Source: an uncultured Moraxellaceae bacterium
GTDB taxonomy: Bacteria; Pseudomonadota; Gammaproteobacteria; Pseudomonadales; Moraxellaceae
Reading direction: 5' to 3'
Length of the DNA stretch: 12,662 bases
Assembly: GCA_937928295.1 (NCBI GenBank)
Contig: CALEYY010000084.1
Span: 1-12,662, forward strand
Part shown: piece by piece, positions 1-6,274 of the stretch
Layout of the letters: each line of letters starts with the position of its first letter
Position numbering within the stretch: position 1 is the stretch's first letter
The notes under the pieces: generated by a model
Seen by the model: the letters and a program-made list of their open reading frames with translations, nothing else
What the model was told of the DNA's origin: nothing
Databases searched by the model: none
Made by a program: the position numbers and the translations under genes

Positions 1-25
1 TCCCTACACGACGCTCTTCCGATCT
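1..25 (+). other. Illumina read-1 adapter remnant
   Basis: These 25 bases are identical to the 3' part of the standard Illumina TruSeq/P5 read-1 primer, ending in the diagnostic GCTCTTCCGATCT. It is synthetic and not part of any genome. In this orientation the insert follows the adapter. That is what the reverse complement of a read running through a short insert into the adapter would look like. It marks the left end as built from an untrimmed read and casts doubt on the bases that follow. Confidence 0.97.
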
Positions 26-110
26 CGCCGCTGCAACCGGCCGTGCAGCCGGCCCTGGAGCCCCCGCCGCCAGCGCCGCCCCTGCCCCTGATGCTGGGGG
101 TGCTGTACCG
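26..110. other. Unassigned proline-rich left-end fragment
   Basis: This GC-rich stretch lies between the adapter and the methionine synthase fragment. One plus frame reads as a proline/alanine-rich linker (PALEPPPPAPPLPL), but no start, stop or family motif can be tied to it. I see no RNA, repeat array or regulatory element. It is probably another read-sized piece of foreign DNA, and its boundary with the next fragment is approximate. Confidence 0.4.
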
Positions 111-206
111 GCCCTGGCGCGGGCGGCCGCCGACGAGTTCAGCACGCCTGCCAAACCCCGCTATGTCGCCGGGGCGCTGGGGCCGACGACCCGGACCGCG
201 TCGATC
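111..206 (+). CDS. metH: Methionine synthase (MetH) internal fragment, chimeric
   Basis: The plus frame reads ALARAAADEFSTPAKP and then PRYVAGALGPTTRTASI. This matches the conserved segment of the homocysteine-binding domain of cobalamin-dependent methionine synthase, where family members read (R/K)P-R-F/Y-VAG-x-LGPT-x-RTASISPDVNDP. About 32 residues of a roughly 1,200-residue enzyme are present. Homology stops at the Ile codon: instead of SPDVNDP the frame continues PTCPAMAEAD and terminates. There is no start codon or upstream gene. It is a stray internal fragment, not a gene of this locus. Recognition is by remembered motif only. Confidence 0.65.
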
Positions 207-239
207 CCCACCTGCCCGGCGATGGCCGAGGCGGACTGA
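207..239 (+). CDS. C-terminal tail of an unidentified protein
   Basis: After the metH homology breaks, the same plus frame runs for ten codons (PTCPAMAEAD) to a TGA at 237-239. A strong hairpin follows immediately, which is what a real gene end looks like. The residues are too few to identify the protein. The break with metH is inferred from loss of the family motif, so the exact boundary is uncertain by a few bases. Confidence 0.3.
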   Translation, partial: PTCPAMAEAD

Positions 240-247
240 GCGCAAAC

Positions 248-282
248 GAGAAGGGCGGCTCCGAACCGGAACCGCCCTTCTC
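248..282. terminator. Strong hairpin, likely bidirectional terminator (foreign fragment)
   Basis: The arms GAGAAGGGCGGCTCC (248-262) and GGAACCGCCCTTCTC (268-282) pair at 14 of 15 positions around a 5-nt loop GAACC. The hairpin lies 8 nt after the TGA at 237-239, and on the other strand downstream of the TGA at 328-330. This suits a terminator shared by two converging genes. The plus-strand tail is only C/T-rich (CCCCTTCC), so U-tract support is weak. Confidence 0.65.
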
Positions 283-327
283 CCCTTCCAGGCTGAATGC
301 AATACGACGCGGTCGGTGCGGCGCCTC

Positions 328-413
328 TCAGGCGATCACACCGGCCGCGTCGAGCTTTTCGTAGGTCTCGGCCGAAAGACCGAGCAGGCCGCGAAGCAGG
401 AATGGCAGCGCCT
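328..413 (-). CDS. C-terminal fragment, possibly CaiB/BaiF CoA-transferase
   Basis: On the minus strand a frame ends in LLGLSAETYEKLDAAGVIA followed by TGA (328-330). That style of ending, a short helix then an Ala-Ala-Gly-Val-Ile terminus, resembles the end of CaiB/BaiF family III CoA-transferases, but the match is short and tentative. The 5' part of the gene is missing: upstream on this strand the sequence runs directly into the terminator of eptA. A truncated end with nothing before it indicates a chimeric join somewhere around 395-416. Confidence 0.35.
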
Positions 414-416
414 GAC

Positions 417-448
417 AAAAAAGATGCCGGACGTGCTGGGCGGGCATC
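417..448 (-). terminator. Rho-independent terminator of pap2-eptA operon
   Basis: Read on the minus strand, GATGCC (448-443) and GGCATC (428-423) form a perfect 6-bp stem around a 14-nt loop, followed directly by six T residues (422-417). It starts 12 nt after the eptA stop codon, the expected place for an intrinsic terminator. It also shows that eptA keeps its native 3' end and that the foreign sequence begins to the left of about 416. Confidence 0.7.
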
Positions 449-460
449 AGCCGCTGCGGA

Positions 461-2095
461 TCATGGTGTCGTGCAGCCCGTCGACATGTCCAGCTCCGGG
501 TTATGAACGGAGGTTTTCACCCCTGCCAAGCCCAGCATGCTGTGAAACACATTATCGTGCGACAACTCGTCGCTGTGGCGCTTGCTCAGGCAGGCTGCCC
601 GCGCCGGCTCGCTGGCAGCAAAGCTCGGTGATACCCAAGTGAGCATCGGCACATGGGTCTGCTGTGACGGCGCGAACAAATAAGGCGCGCCATGCAGGTA
701 CAGGCCGCGCTCCCCTGTCGATTCGCCATGGTCCGAGACATAGAGTAGGGCGCTGCTGTAGCGAGGGTCCTGTGCCAGTATCTTGATGGCGCTGGCGATA
801 ATGTGATCGGTGTAGGCGATGGTGTTGTCGTAGGTATTGATGACCTGTTGCTGCGTGCAGCTTTGCAAGGCATTGCTGTTGCAGACCGGCGTGAAACGCT
901 CGAAAGCCTTGGGATAGCGCAGGTAATACGCGGGGCCGTGACTGCCTTCCTGATGCAGCACAATGACGCGATCTTGCACCGGTGCATCTGCCAGATGCTT
1001 GGCGAAGCTTTCAATCAGCAAGTCATCGCGACACTCACCTTTCACGCACCAGGCCGCCTTGCGGCTTTCCAGCAGAGGCACTGTTTGCACGCGATCACAG
1101 GCGCCTTTGCAGCCGGAGTTATTGTCTAGCCAGCTCACGGCATAGCCGCCGCGCTGCAGAATGTCGAGCAGACCTTCGCGATGCTTGGCGATCTGGGCGT
1201 CGTAATCTTTGCGGGTAAAGCCTGAGAACAGGCAGGGCAGCGAGACGGCCGTGGCGGTGCCGCACGAGCTCACATTGCTGTAATAGGTGATGGGCAGTTT
1301 GGCCAGTTCGGGTGTGGTATTACGGGCATAGCCTTGCAGGCCGAAGCTTTCGGCGCGAGCGGTTTCGCCCACAACAAACACCAGCAATTTGGGCTTGCCG
1401 GGGTGAGCGGCGCGATGGGCATCTTCCCCGTATTTTTGCAGCGGAACATCACTGCTGACCTGGTGCTGCTTGAAATAGGAACGCAGGCCGGTGACATAGT
1501 TGTGCGGCACGATGGTGAAGCGAATGGCGCGATGCTCGCGGAAGATCGAGGCGAGATCGGCATAGAAGCACGAGGCGACAAGGCCGACCAAGATCAGGCT
1601 GCCGATGCTGCCGAGTAGGCGATTGCGCTGGCGGCGCAGAAAGCCTTCGGGGGCCAGCGGCTTGCGCCAAAGCCAGACTAGGGGCAGGCCGGCAATGACC
1701 AGTACATAGGCGAGCATGTTCCAGGTTGCCAGATCCCAGCTTTCCTGGAAGTCGGTTTCCATCATGTTCTGAATCTGGCCAACATCAATGCCGACGCCGA
1801 AGGTATCGACGAAATAGGCCGTGAGAGCCGATGCCAGCAAGAGGAAGGTTAGTACCGGGCGTGCCAGCCGGCCCCAGGTGATCAGCGTCAGAAACAGATT
1901 GATGTAGGCGGTGAGCAGAACCACCATGGCCGCCATGAAGGCCGGATAGCGCCAGTCATGGTAGGGCGTGAGCGCCGCAATCTTACTCAGGAAGCTGGTA
2001 TTGGCCAGCAGGGCCAGCCACAGCGCAATTAGGGCGTTGATCGCGATTAGCGTGCGCGGCAGCTTGAGCAGCGTTGAAAGGTGTGTGCGAGGCAT
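461..2095 (-). CDS. eptA: Lipid A phosphoethanolamine transferase (EptA/MCR family)
   Basis: This inner-membrane enzyme transfers phosphoethanolamine from phosphatidylethanolamine to lipid A phosphates on the periplasmic face, lowering surface negative charge and polymyxin binding. The 544 residues match the usual family length. About five hydrophobic helices fill residues 12-180, followed by the sulfatase-like domain. Zinc and catalytic residues align without gaps to MCR-1: E244 (VVGETAR), nucleophile T282 (SSCGTATA), H386 (GSHGPAY), D455-H456 (VSDHGES) and H468 (LYLHG). The cysteine pairs C278/C288, C329/C333, C350/C355 and C405/C413 suggest the family's disulfides. I chose ATG 2095 because AAGGA lies 5 nt upstream and the membrane domain starts here. 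The frame stays open to 2341, but that extension overlaps pap2 and has no domain. It sits 8 nt after pap2 in one operon. A chromosomal EptA is more likely than a mobile mcr gene, since no insertion sequence is nearby. Confidence 0.95.
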   Translation of the reverse strand: MPRTHLSTLLKLPRTLIAINALIALWLALLANTSFLSKIAALTPYHDWRYPAFMAAMVVLLTAYINLFLTLITWGRLARPVLTFLLLASALTAYFVDTFGVGIDVGQIQNMMETDFQESWDLATWNMLAYVLVIAGLPLVWLWRKPLAPEGFLRRQRNRLLGSIGSLILVGLVASCFYADLASIFREHRAIRFTIVPHNYVTGLRSYFKQHQVSSDVPLQKYGEDAHRAAHPGKPKLLVFVVGETARAESFGLQGYARNTTPELAKLPITYYSNVSSCGTATAVSLPCLFSGFTRKDYDAQIAKHREGLLDILQRGGYAVSWLDNNSGCKGACDRVQTVPLLESRKAAWCVKGECRDDLLIESFAKHLADAPVQDRVIVLHQEGSHGPAYYLRYPKAFERFTPVCNSNALQSCTQQQVINTYDNTIAYTDHIIASAIKILAQDPRYSSALLYVSDHGESTGERGLYLHGAPYLFAPSQQTHVPMLTWVSPSFAASEPARAACLSKRHSDELSHDNVFHSMLGLAGVKTSVHNPELDMSTGCTTP

Positions 2096-2103
2096 GGCCG
2101 TCC

Positions 2104-2829
2104 TTAGGAAAGAGCTTGTGCAGGGTGCGTCTGCCAGAATCGCAAGCGCATGCAAAGATGGAATATAAGGCTGGTGCAGCCTCCTGTCACAGCCGCTGCC
2201 ATCAATACATGGCTGACGAAGTGCGCGCCGCGCACAATTTGTACATAGCCGCACAGTATTCCGAAGGCCAGCACCAGCGTGAAGGCCAGCGAGGTTCTGG
2301 CCGGGCGCCAGCGTGCGCAGGCATAGACCACGGGCCACCACATGAAGCCCACGGCGGCATGACCGCTGGGCAGGCAGCCACCGCTGCCGGGGTTCGATGG
2401 CACGGGGTCGAGCAGGCGAAAGAAGTCGGCGTTGCCGCCAAACGCCGTCAAGCTCCAGGGGCAGCTGTGTACGGAGTGCGTTTTCAATACGCCGTTAACA
2501 CCCAATGCTATAGCAGAGGCCAGCAGTATGAAGCCGCCGGCCTTGACCGCATCGGTATTACCCTGCAGGCGCGCCTGGCGCACCGTGAATGCCAGTAGCA
2601 ATATCCACAACAGCGTGCTGAGGTTGCGCGTGAAGGTATGAGCGCCGCTCCAGAAATGGTCGTTGCGCAGCGGAAAGCCGGCGCTTGCCGGGTCATAGAA
2701 GTACTCGGCAATCTGCCAGTCCAGATTGCTGTAACGCGACCACAGCACGGCCAGCAAAGCCAGCATCAGCCATAACAGCAGATCGCCAGGCTTGGTGGCA
2801 GAGTAAGGTGCTGGCGCGGATGTGTTCAT
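2104..2829 (-). CDS. PAP2-family phosphatase, membrane-bound
   Basis: This is a 241-residue polytopic PAP2/acid phosphatase superfamily protein. It probably removes a phosphate from a lipid such as lipid A, undecaprenyl diphosphate or phosphatidylglycerol phosphate at the periplasmic face. Motif 2 is PSGH (154-157), with H157 as the expected acid/base. Motif 3 is VRGAHFVSH (199-207), with R200 and the nucleophile H203. Motif 1 is K116-THSVHS-CP, with Cys where the classical K-x6-RP motif has Arg. This 'CPW' variant is familiar in gammaproteobacterial PAP2 proteins. Hydrophobic segments lie near 16-30, 70-84, 98-114, 160-172, 180-198 and 205-225. The start is uncertain: ATG 2829 (MNTSAPAPYS) precedes the first helix directly, while in-frame ATGs at 2859, 2868 and 2895 would add up to 22 residues. 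The stop overlaps the eptA ribosome site. PAP2 genes beside eptA/mcr genes are a recurrent arrangement, which supports a shared role in the envelope. Confidence 0.9.
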   Translation of the reverse strand: MNTSAPAPYSATKPGDLLLWLMLALLAVLWSRYSNLDWQIAEYFYDPASAGFPLRNDHFWSGAHTFTRNLSTLLWILLLAFTVRQARLQGNTDAVKAGGFILLASAIALGVNGVLKTHSVHSCPWSLTAFGGNADFFRLLDPVPSNPGSGGCLPSGHAAVGFMWWPVVYACARWRPARTSLAFTLVLAFGILCGYVQIVRGAHFVSHVLMAAAVTGGCTSLIFHLCMRLRFWQTHPAQALS

Positions 2830-2893
2830 GCGGATATCCAGAGTTGATGCCGGCAGCATGCCGACCATGACTTGGCACGAAGCTGGATCAGGC

Positions 2894-2909
2894 ATGAAAC
2901 TTTGTTCAT
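2894..2909. promoter_or_regulatory. Second inverted repeat, possible weak TetR half-sites
   Basis: ATGAA (2894-2898) and TTCAT (2905-2909) form a 5-bp inverted repeat with a 6-bp spacer. The half-sites are the same as the core of the palindrome at 2948-2970, whose core spacer is 5 bp. It lies 65 bp upstream of the chosen pap2 start, so it could be a second, weaker regulator site on the pap2-eptA side. The one-base spacing difference argues against equivalent binding, and short repeats like this can arise by chance. Confidence 0.25.
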
Positions 2910-2926
2910 CTTGTGACGCGGGCTGG

Positions 2927-2953
2927 TTGAAAAGTGTGCGTTGCGGAAATAAT
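2927..2953 (+). promoter_or_regulatory. Candidate promoter of the tetR-RND operon
   Basis: A TTGAAA -35-like hexamer (2927-2932) is followed by AATAAT (2948-2953, 5 of 6 matches to TATAAT) at 15 bp, slightly short spacing. The -10 element lies inside the left arm of the inverted repeat, the usual layout for autorepression by a TetR protein. On the other strand a second TTGAAA (2989-2984) points towards pap2, but no well-spaced -10 follows it. Confidence 0.35.
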
Positions 2954-2970
2954 GAATTAAGTTCATTATT
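2948..2970. promoter_or_regulatory. Perfect 9-bp palindrome, likely TetR operator
   Basis: The arms AATAATGAA (2948-2956) and TTCATTATT (2962-2970) are exact reverse complements around a 5-bp spacer TTAAG. It is an AT-rich island in a GC-rich region, 29 bp before the tetR ATG and within the only space between two divergent operons. Size and symmetry suit a TetR dimer operator. Because it overlaps the candidate tetR promoter and faces pap2-eptA on the other side, binding could repress both directions. Confidence 0.65.
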
Positions 2971-2998
2971 CGAGCCTTCCTATTTTCAAGGCCATTTC

Positions 2999-3715
2999 AT
3001 GGGCACCAAAGAGCGGCGTGAGCGACAGTTTCAGGAGCGTGAGCAGCGCTTGCTGACGGCCGCACGCCAGCTCATCGTGCGCGATGGCTTGTTGAATCTG
3101 CAGATGGCCAAGCTCGCGGAGGTCAGCGAGTACGCCATGGGCACGCTGTATCAGCACTTCGCCAGCAAGGAGGATTTGCTGCTGGCGCTGATGACTGAGT
3201 CGGTGGCCGAGCAGGCGGCGTTATTCCAGAAGGCATCGGCCTGGCAGGCGAGCACGCGCGAGCGCATGTTCGCCATCACCGTGGCCGACATGATTTTTGT
3301 GCAGCGTAGCCCGGAGCATTTCCGCTTGGCGCAGTACGCGCAGTGCGAAGTGGTCTGGAGTGCCGCCAGCCAGTGCCGGCGCGAGGCGCACTTTGCCGCT
3401 AGTCAGCCGGTCTGCGATGCTGTGCTGGCCATCGTTAACGATGCCATTGCCGGCGGCGATATCGATCCACAGGGGATGCGCCCTGAGTCGATTGCCACTG
3501 GCTGCTGGTCACTGGCACTGGGCGTGCATAGCCTGGTTCATGCCGATGGCCTGCTCGATCATTTCAATGTACATGCCCCGTATTTCCTGCTCGCCCGCCA
3601 CATGCAGCAATTGCTCAATGGCATGGGCTGGCAGCCTCTGATTGATCCAGCCGACATCACCGCGCTGGAGCGCCTGATTACCCGCATCCGAGCCGAGGTT
3701 TTTGATGAGTCGTGA
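2999..3715 (+). CDS. TetR/AcrR-family transcriptional regulator
   Basis: This is a 238-residue regulator of the TetR family, which binds as a dimer to palindromic operators and releases on binding a small ligand. The N-terminal helix-turn-helix spans about residues 14-63 and ends in the family signature GTLYQHFASKEDLL (48-61). The rest is an alpha-helical ligand domain without recognisable specificity. The ATG at 2999 was chosen because AAGG lies 7 nt upstream and it gives normal spacing to the DNA-binding domain. The frame is open back to 2822, but that stretch crosses the palindrome and the divergent promoter region. It is the first gene of the efflux operon, and its last 11 nt overlap the next gene. 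This suggests local autoregulated control of the pump. The effector is unknown. Confidence 0.9.
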   Translation: MGTKERRERQFQEREQRLLTAARQLIVRDGLLNLQMAKLAEVSEYAMGTLYQHFASKEDLLLALMTESVAEQAALFQKASAWQASTRERMFAITVADMIFVQRSPEHFRLAQYAQCEVVWSAASQCRREAHFAASQPVCDAVLAIVNDAIAGGDIDPQGMRPESIATGCWSLALGVHSLVHADGLLDHFNVHAPYFLLARHMQQLLNGMGWQPLIDPADITALERLITRIRAEVFDES

Positions 3716-5111
3716 CGTGCCCTTGAGTAAGTCCCTGAATAAGGCCCCCGTGTTGCTGTTGAGTCTGGCCTTGCTGGCCGGCTCATCCTCTGCGGCTATG
3801 GCCATGCGCGAGGCACCACTATTGCCGACTACGCCGACGATGACCCTGCGCGAGGCTCTGCAGCGCGCCATCGACAGCGACCCGGCGGTGGCCGCTTCTC
3901 TGGCCCAGCGCGCCGCCGATCGCGAAGCCGGCGTGCAGGAGCGCGCCACGCGGCTGCCGCAGATCAATGCCACCGGCACGATCAGCACAACGGATTCGGA
4001 TGTCGTCAGCACGCCGTTCGGCCCGGGCTTCCAGGAGCGCTACGACGGCTGGAATCTGGCTGCCGAGTTGCGTCAGCCACTGTTCCGCTATGACTTCCTG
4101 GCGCGAGGTCATCGTGCCGATGCCCAAGATCAGATTGGCGAGCAGGCCTTCATTCAGCGCGGCCAAGCGTTGGTGGTTCGCGTGGCGGATCGCTATCTGG
4201 CGGTACTAAAAGCCGCTAACGAATTGACGCTGGCGCAGAGTGAAGCCGAAGCGGTGGCGAAGTCGCTGAGCGATGTGCGCAAGCGTTACGAGGTGCAACT
4301 GGTGGCCGGCACGGATCTGAAAGAGGCGCAGGCGCGCAACGATCTGGCTCAGGCGGCGCTGCTGTCGGCGCAGCAGTCCGTGGAGTCGGCGCAGGATACG
4401 CTGGATGAAACCACCGGCAATGGCCGCGCCCAGCTGTTTACGCTGAAAGCGGGCACGGCGTTGCCGGCGCTCGACAGCCTGGATGCCGAGGTCTGGCTGA
4501 CGCGCGCGCGCGCCAACAGCCCGGCGTATCAGCAGACGCTGGCGCAGGTCGAGCTGGCGCAGGCCAATGTCAGCAGTCGTCGCTCCGAATCGTTGCCGAC
4601 GGTGGATGTGGTGGCCACGCACAGTCGCCAGGACATGTCGGAGTCGCGCATCGGCTCGAAAGCCAACAGCTCGGTGCTGGGCTTGGAAGTGAAGCTGCCG
4701 ATCTTCACGGGCGGCTCGCAGTCCAGCAAGGTTCGTGAAGCGCAGGCTCGTTTGACGCAGGCGCAGGCCGAGCAGGCGCGCAGCGAGCGCGAGCTGCTGC
4801 GCGAGACGCGTCGCCTGTTCCGTGAAGTGGAAACGGCGCGTTCGCAGAGCCTGGCGTATCAGCAGGCCGTGGAATCGGCGCAGGCCGCCGAGCAGGCCAC
4901 GCGTTATGGCTATGAGGCCGGCAAACGCACCATCACCGATGTGCTCAATGCGCAATCCAATACCGTGCAGGCGCAGCGTAATCTCGACCGCAGCCGCTAC
5001 GACGCACTGCTGAAAATGCTGCAGCTGAAGCAACAGGCCGGCGTGCTCGATGCCGCCGATCTGGCCGCTCTCGACACTCTTTTAACTTCTGACCCTGCGC
5101 CGCGCGCCTGA
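3705..5111 (+). CDS. TolC-like outer membrane efflux protein
   Basis: This outer membrane factor forms the exit duct of a tripartite efflux pump. A signal peptide is evident: a basic N-terminus, hydrophobic VLLLSLALLAG (16-26) and an AMA cleavage site after residue 33. There is no lipobox cysteine, so it resembles TolC more than the lipoprotein OprM/CusC group. Two OEP repeats follow, each with long heptad-rich helices: the first begins MTLREALQRAIDSDP, and the second carries the TolC-like GYEAGKRTITDVLNAQ near the C-terminus. Its 468 residues are typical. ATG 3705 has GAGG 6 nt upstream; a TTG one codon earlier is also in frame but has no advantage. It overlaps tetR by 11 nt and ends 9 nt before the adaptor gene. 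Coding the channel first, ahead of adaptor and pump, differs from the common adaptor-pump-channel order. Confidence 0.92.
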   Translation: MSRDVPLSKSLNKAPVLLLSLALLAGSSSAAMAMREAPLLPTTPTMTLREALQRAIDSDPAVAASLAQRAADREAGVQERATRLPQINATGTISTTDSDVVSTPFGPGFQERYDGWNLAAELRQPLFRYDFLARGHRADAQDQIGEQAFIQRGQALVVRVADRYLAVLKAANELTLAQSEAEAVAKSLSDVRKRYEVQLVAGTDLKEAQARNDLAQAALLSAQQSVESAQDTLDETTGNGRAQLFTLKAGTALPALDSLDAEVWLTRARANSPAYQQTLAQVELAQANVSSRRSESLPTVDVVATHSRQDMSESRIGSKANSSVLGLEVKLPIFTGGSQSSKVREAQARLTQAQAEQARSERELLRETRRLFREVETARSQSLAYQQAVESAQAAEQATRYGYEAGKRTITDVLNAQSNTVQAQRNLDRSRYDALLKMLQLKQQAGVLDAADLAALDTLLTSDPAPRA

Positions 5112-5120
5112 GGAATCAAC

Positions 5121-6260
5121 ATGAACAAACGCATGATGTGGATGCTGATCGGAACTGGAGTCGTCTTCGGTGGCGTGTTCGGTATGCAGTGGTTTGGCGG
5201 CAAGATGATGAACCAGTATTTCGACAATATGCCGATGCCGCCATCGGTGATCTCGTCGGCGACGGCGAAGTCGGAAGTGTGGGCGGCCAGCCTCAGTGGC
5301 GTGGGCAGCGTGGTGGCCAGCAATGGCGCCAATGTCACCACCGAGTCCGGCGGCATCATCGCGGCGCTGCACTTCGAGTCCGGTGCGCGTGTGAAGAAGG
5401 GCGATCTGCTGGTGAGCCTGTCGTCAGCGACTGAGCAGGCGGACTTGCAGCGTCTGCAGGCTCAGGCTGATTTGGCCAAGTCTGAGTTTGCGCGCTTGGA
5501 GCGCTTGTTCAAGCTCGATGCCATCTCCAAGTCCGAGCTGGATCGCGCGCAGGCCGATCTCAGCGCCGCTCGTGCCGGCGCCGATGCCCAGCGCGCCAAG
5601 CTTGCACAAAAGCAGATTCGTGCACCGTTCAGCGGCCAGCTCGGCATCCGTCAGGTCAATGTCGGGCAGTACCTGAGCGCCGGCACGCCGATCGTGTCGC
5701 TGCAGGCCATCAACCCGGTTTTCGTGGACTTCACGCTGCCGGAGCAGAATCAGGCCGCCGTGCAAAACGGCCAGACCGTCAGCGTGGTGGTGGATTCGCA
5801 GCCGGGCCGCCAGTTCAGCGGCGTGATCTCGGCCATCGAGCCGCTGGTCGACAGCAAGACGCGCAACTTCAAGATTCGTGCGCGCTTTAACAACGCTGAC
5901 GAGGCGCTGCGTCCGGGCTTGTTTGCGCGCGCCAGCATCGGTCTGGCCAACACCGCCAGCGTGGTCACCATCCCGCAGACCTCGGTGAGCTACAACCCGT
6001 ATGGCAACTCGGTTTATGTGATTCAGAGCGTGAAGGGCAAGAGTGCTGACGGCAAGGCCACGGATGAGCTGGTGGTACGCCGCCGCTTCATCAAGACCGG
6101 CGAGACGCGCGGTGATTTGGTCGTGGTCACGGATGGTCTGAAGGCCGGCGAACAGGTCGCTACCAGCGGTCTGCTGAAATTGCAAAACGACAGCAAGGTC
6201 AAGATCAACAACACCGTGCAGCCGTCCGCTTCGGCAACGCCCACACCGACTGACAGCTGA
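5121..6260 (+). CDS. RND efflux periplasmic adaptor (HlyD/MFP family)
   Basis: This periplasmic adaptor joins the inner-membrane RND pump to the TolC-like channel. The 379 residues begin with a hydrophobic segment (about 6-25) and no cysteine lipobox, so it is probably anchored by an uncleaved helix or secreted after cleavage. Next come the first half of the lipoyl domain (about 70-98, GARVKKGDLLVSL), a short alpha-helical hairpin (about 102-157), the second lipoyl half with IRAPFSGQLGIRQVNVGQ, a beta-barrel, and a membrane-proximal domain with the usual GLKAGEQVATSGL. A Thr/Ser/Pro-rich tail follows. The start has GAGGA 7 nt upstream, overlapping the stop of the preceding gene. The order of domains and the MexH/AcrA-like sequence indicate a drug-type HAE1 system, not a metal-type one. 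Confidence 0.93.
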   Translation: MNKRMMWMLIGTGVVFGGVFGMQWFGGKMMNQYFDNMPMPPSVISSATAKSEVWAASLSGVGSVVASNGANVTTESGGIIAALHFESGARVKKGDLLVSLSSATEQADLQRLQAQADLAKSEFARLERLFKLDAISKSELDRAQADLSAARAGADAQRAKLAQKQIRAPFSGQLGIRQVNVGQYLSAGTPIVSLQAINPVFVDFTLPEQNQAAVQNGQTVSVVVDSQPGRQFSGVISAIEPLVDSKTRNFKIRARFNNADEALRPGLFARASIGLANTASVVTIPQTSVSYNPYGNSVYVIQSVKGKSADGKATDELVVRRRFIKTGETRGDLVVVTDGLKAGEQVATSGLLKLQNDSKVKINNTVQPSASATPTPTDS

Positions 6261-6274
6261 GCAGGGTCGCGACC

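Noticed and set aside
26..416. Hi-C or restriction-ligation junctions (GATCGATC) as the source of the mosaic
   Set aside because: No full GATCGATC is present at the joins; a GATCGATG near 12308 lies inside the tail-fibre motif and is not at a join.
2096..2341. N-terminal extension of eptA to 626 residues
   Set aside because: It overlaps the 3' part of pap2, has no domain, and a good ribosome site precedes ATG 2095, which gives the normal family length.
461..2829. Mobile mcr cassette
   Set aside because: No insertion sequence, terminal inverted repeat or shift in composition is seen around pap2-eptA. The gene order pap2-eptA beside a core operon suits an intrinsic chromosomal locus.
2822..2998. 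N-terminal extension of tetR to 297 residues
   Set aside because: It would run across the palindrome and divergent promoter region. ATG 2999 has an AAGG site and fits the TetR domain layout.
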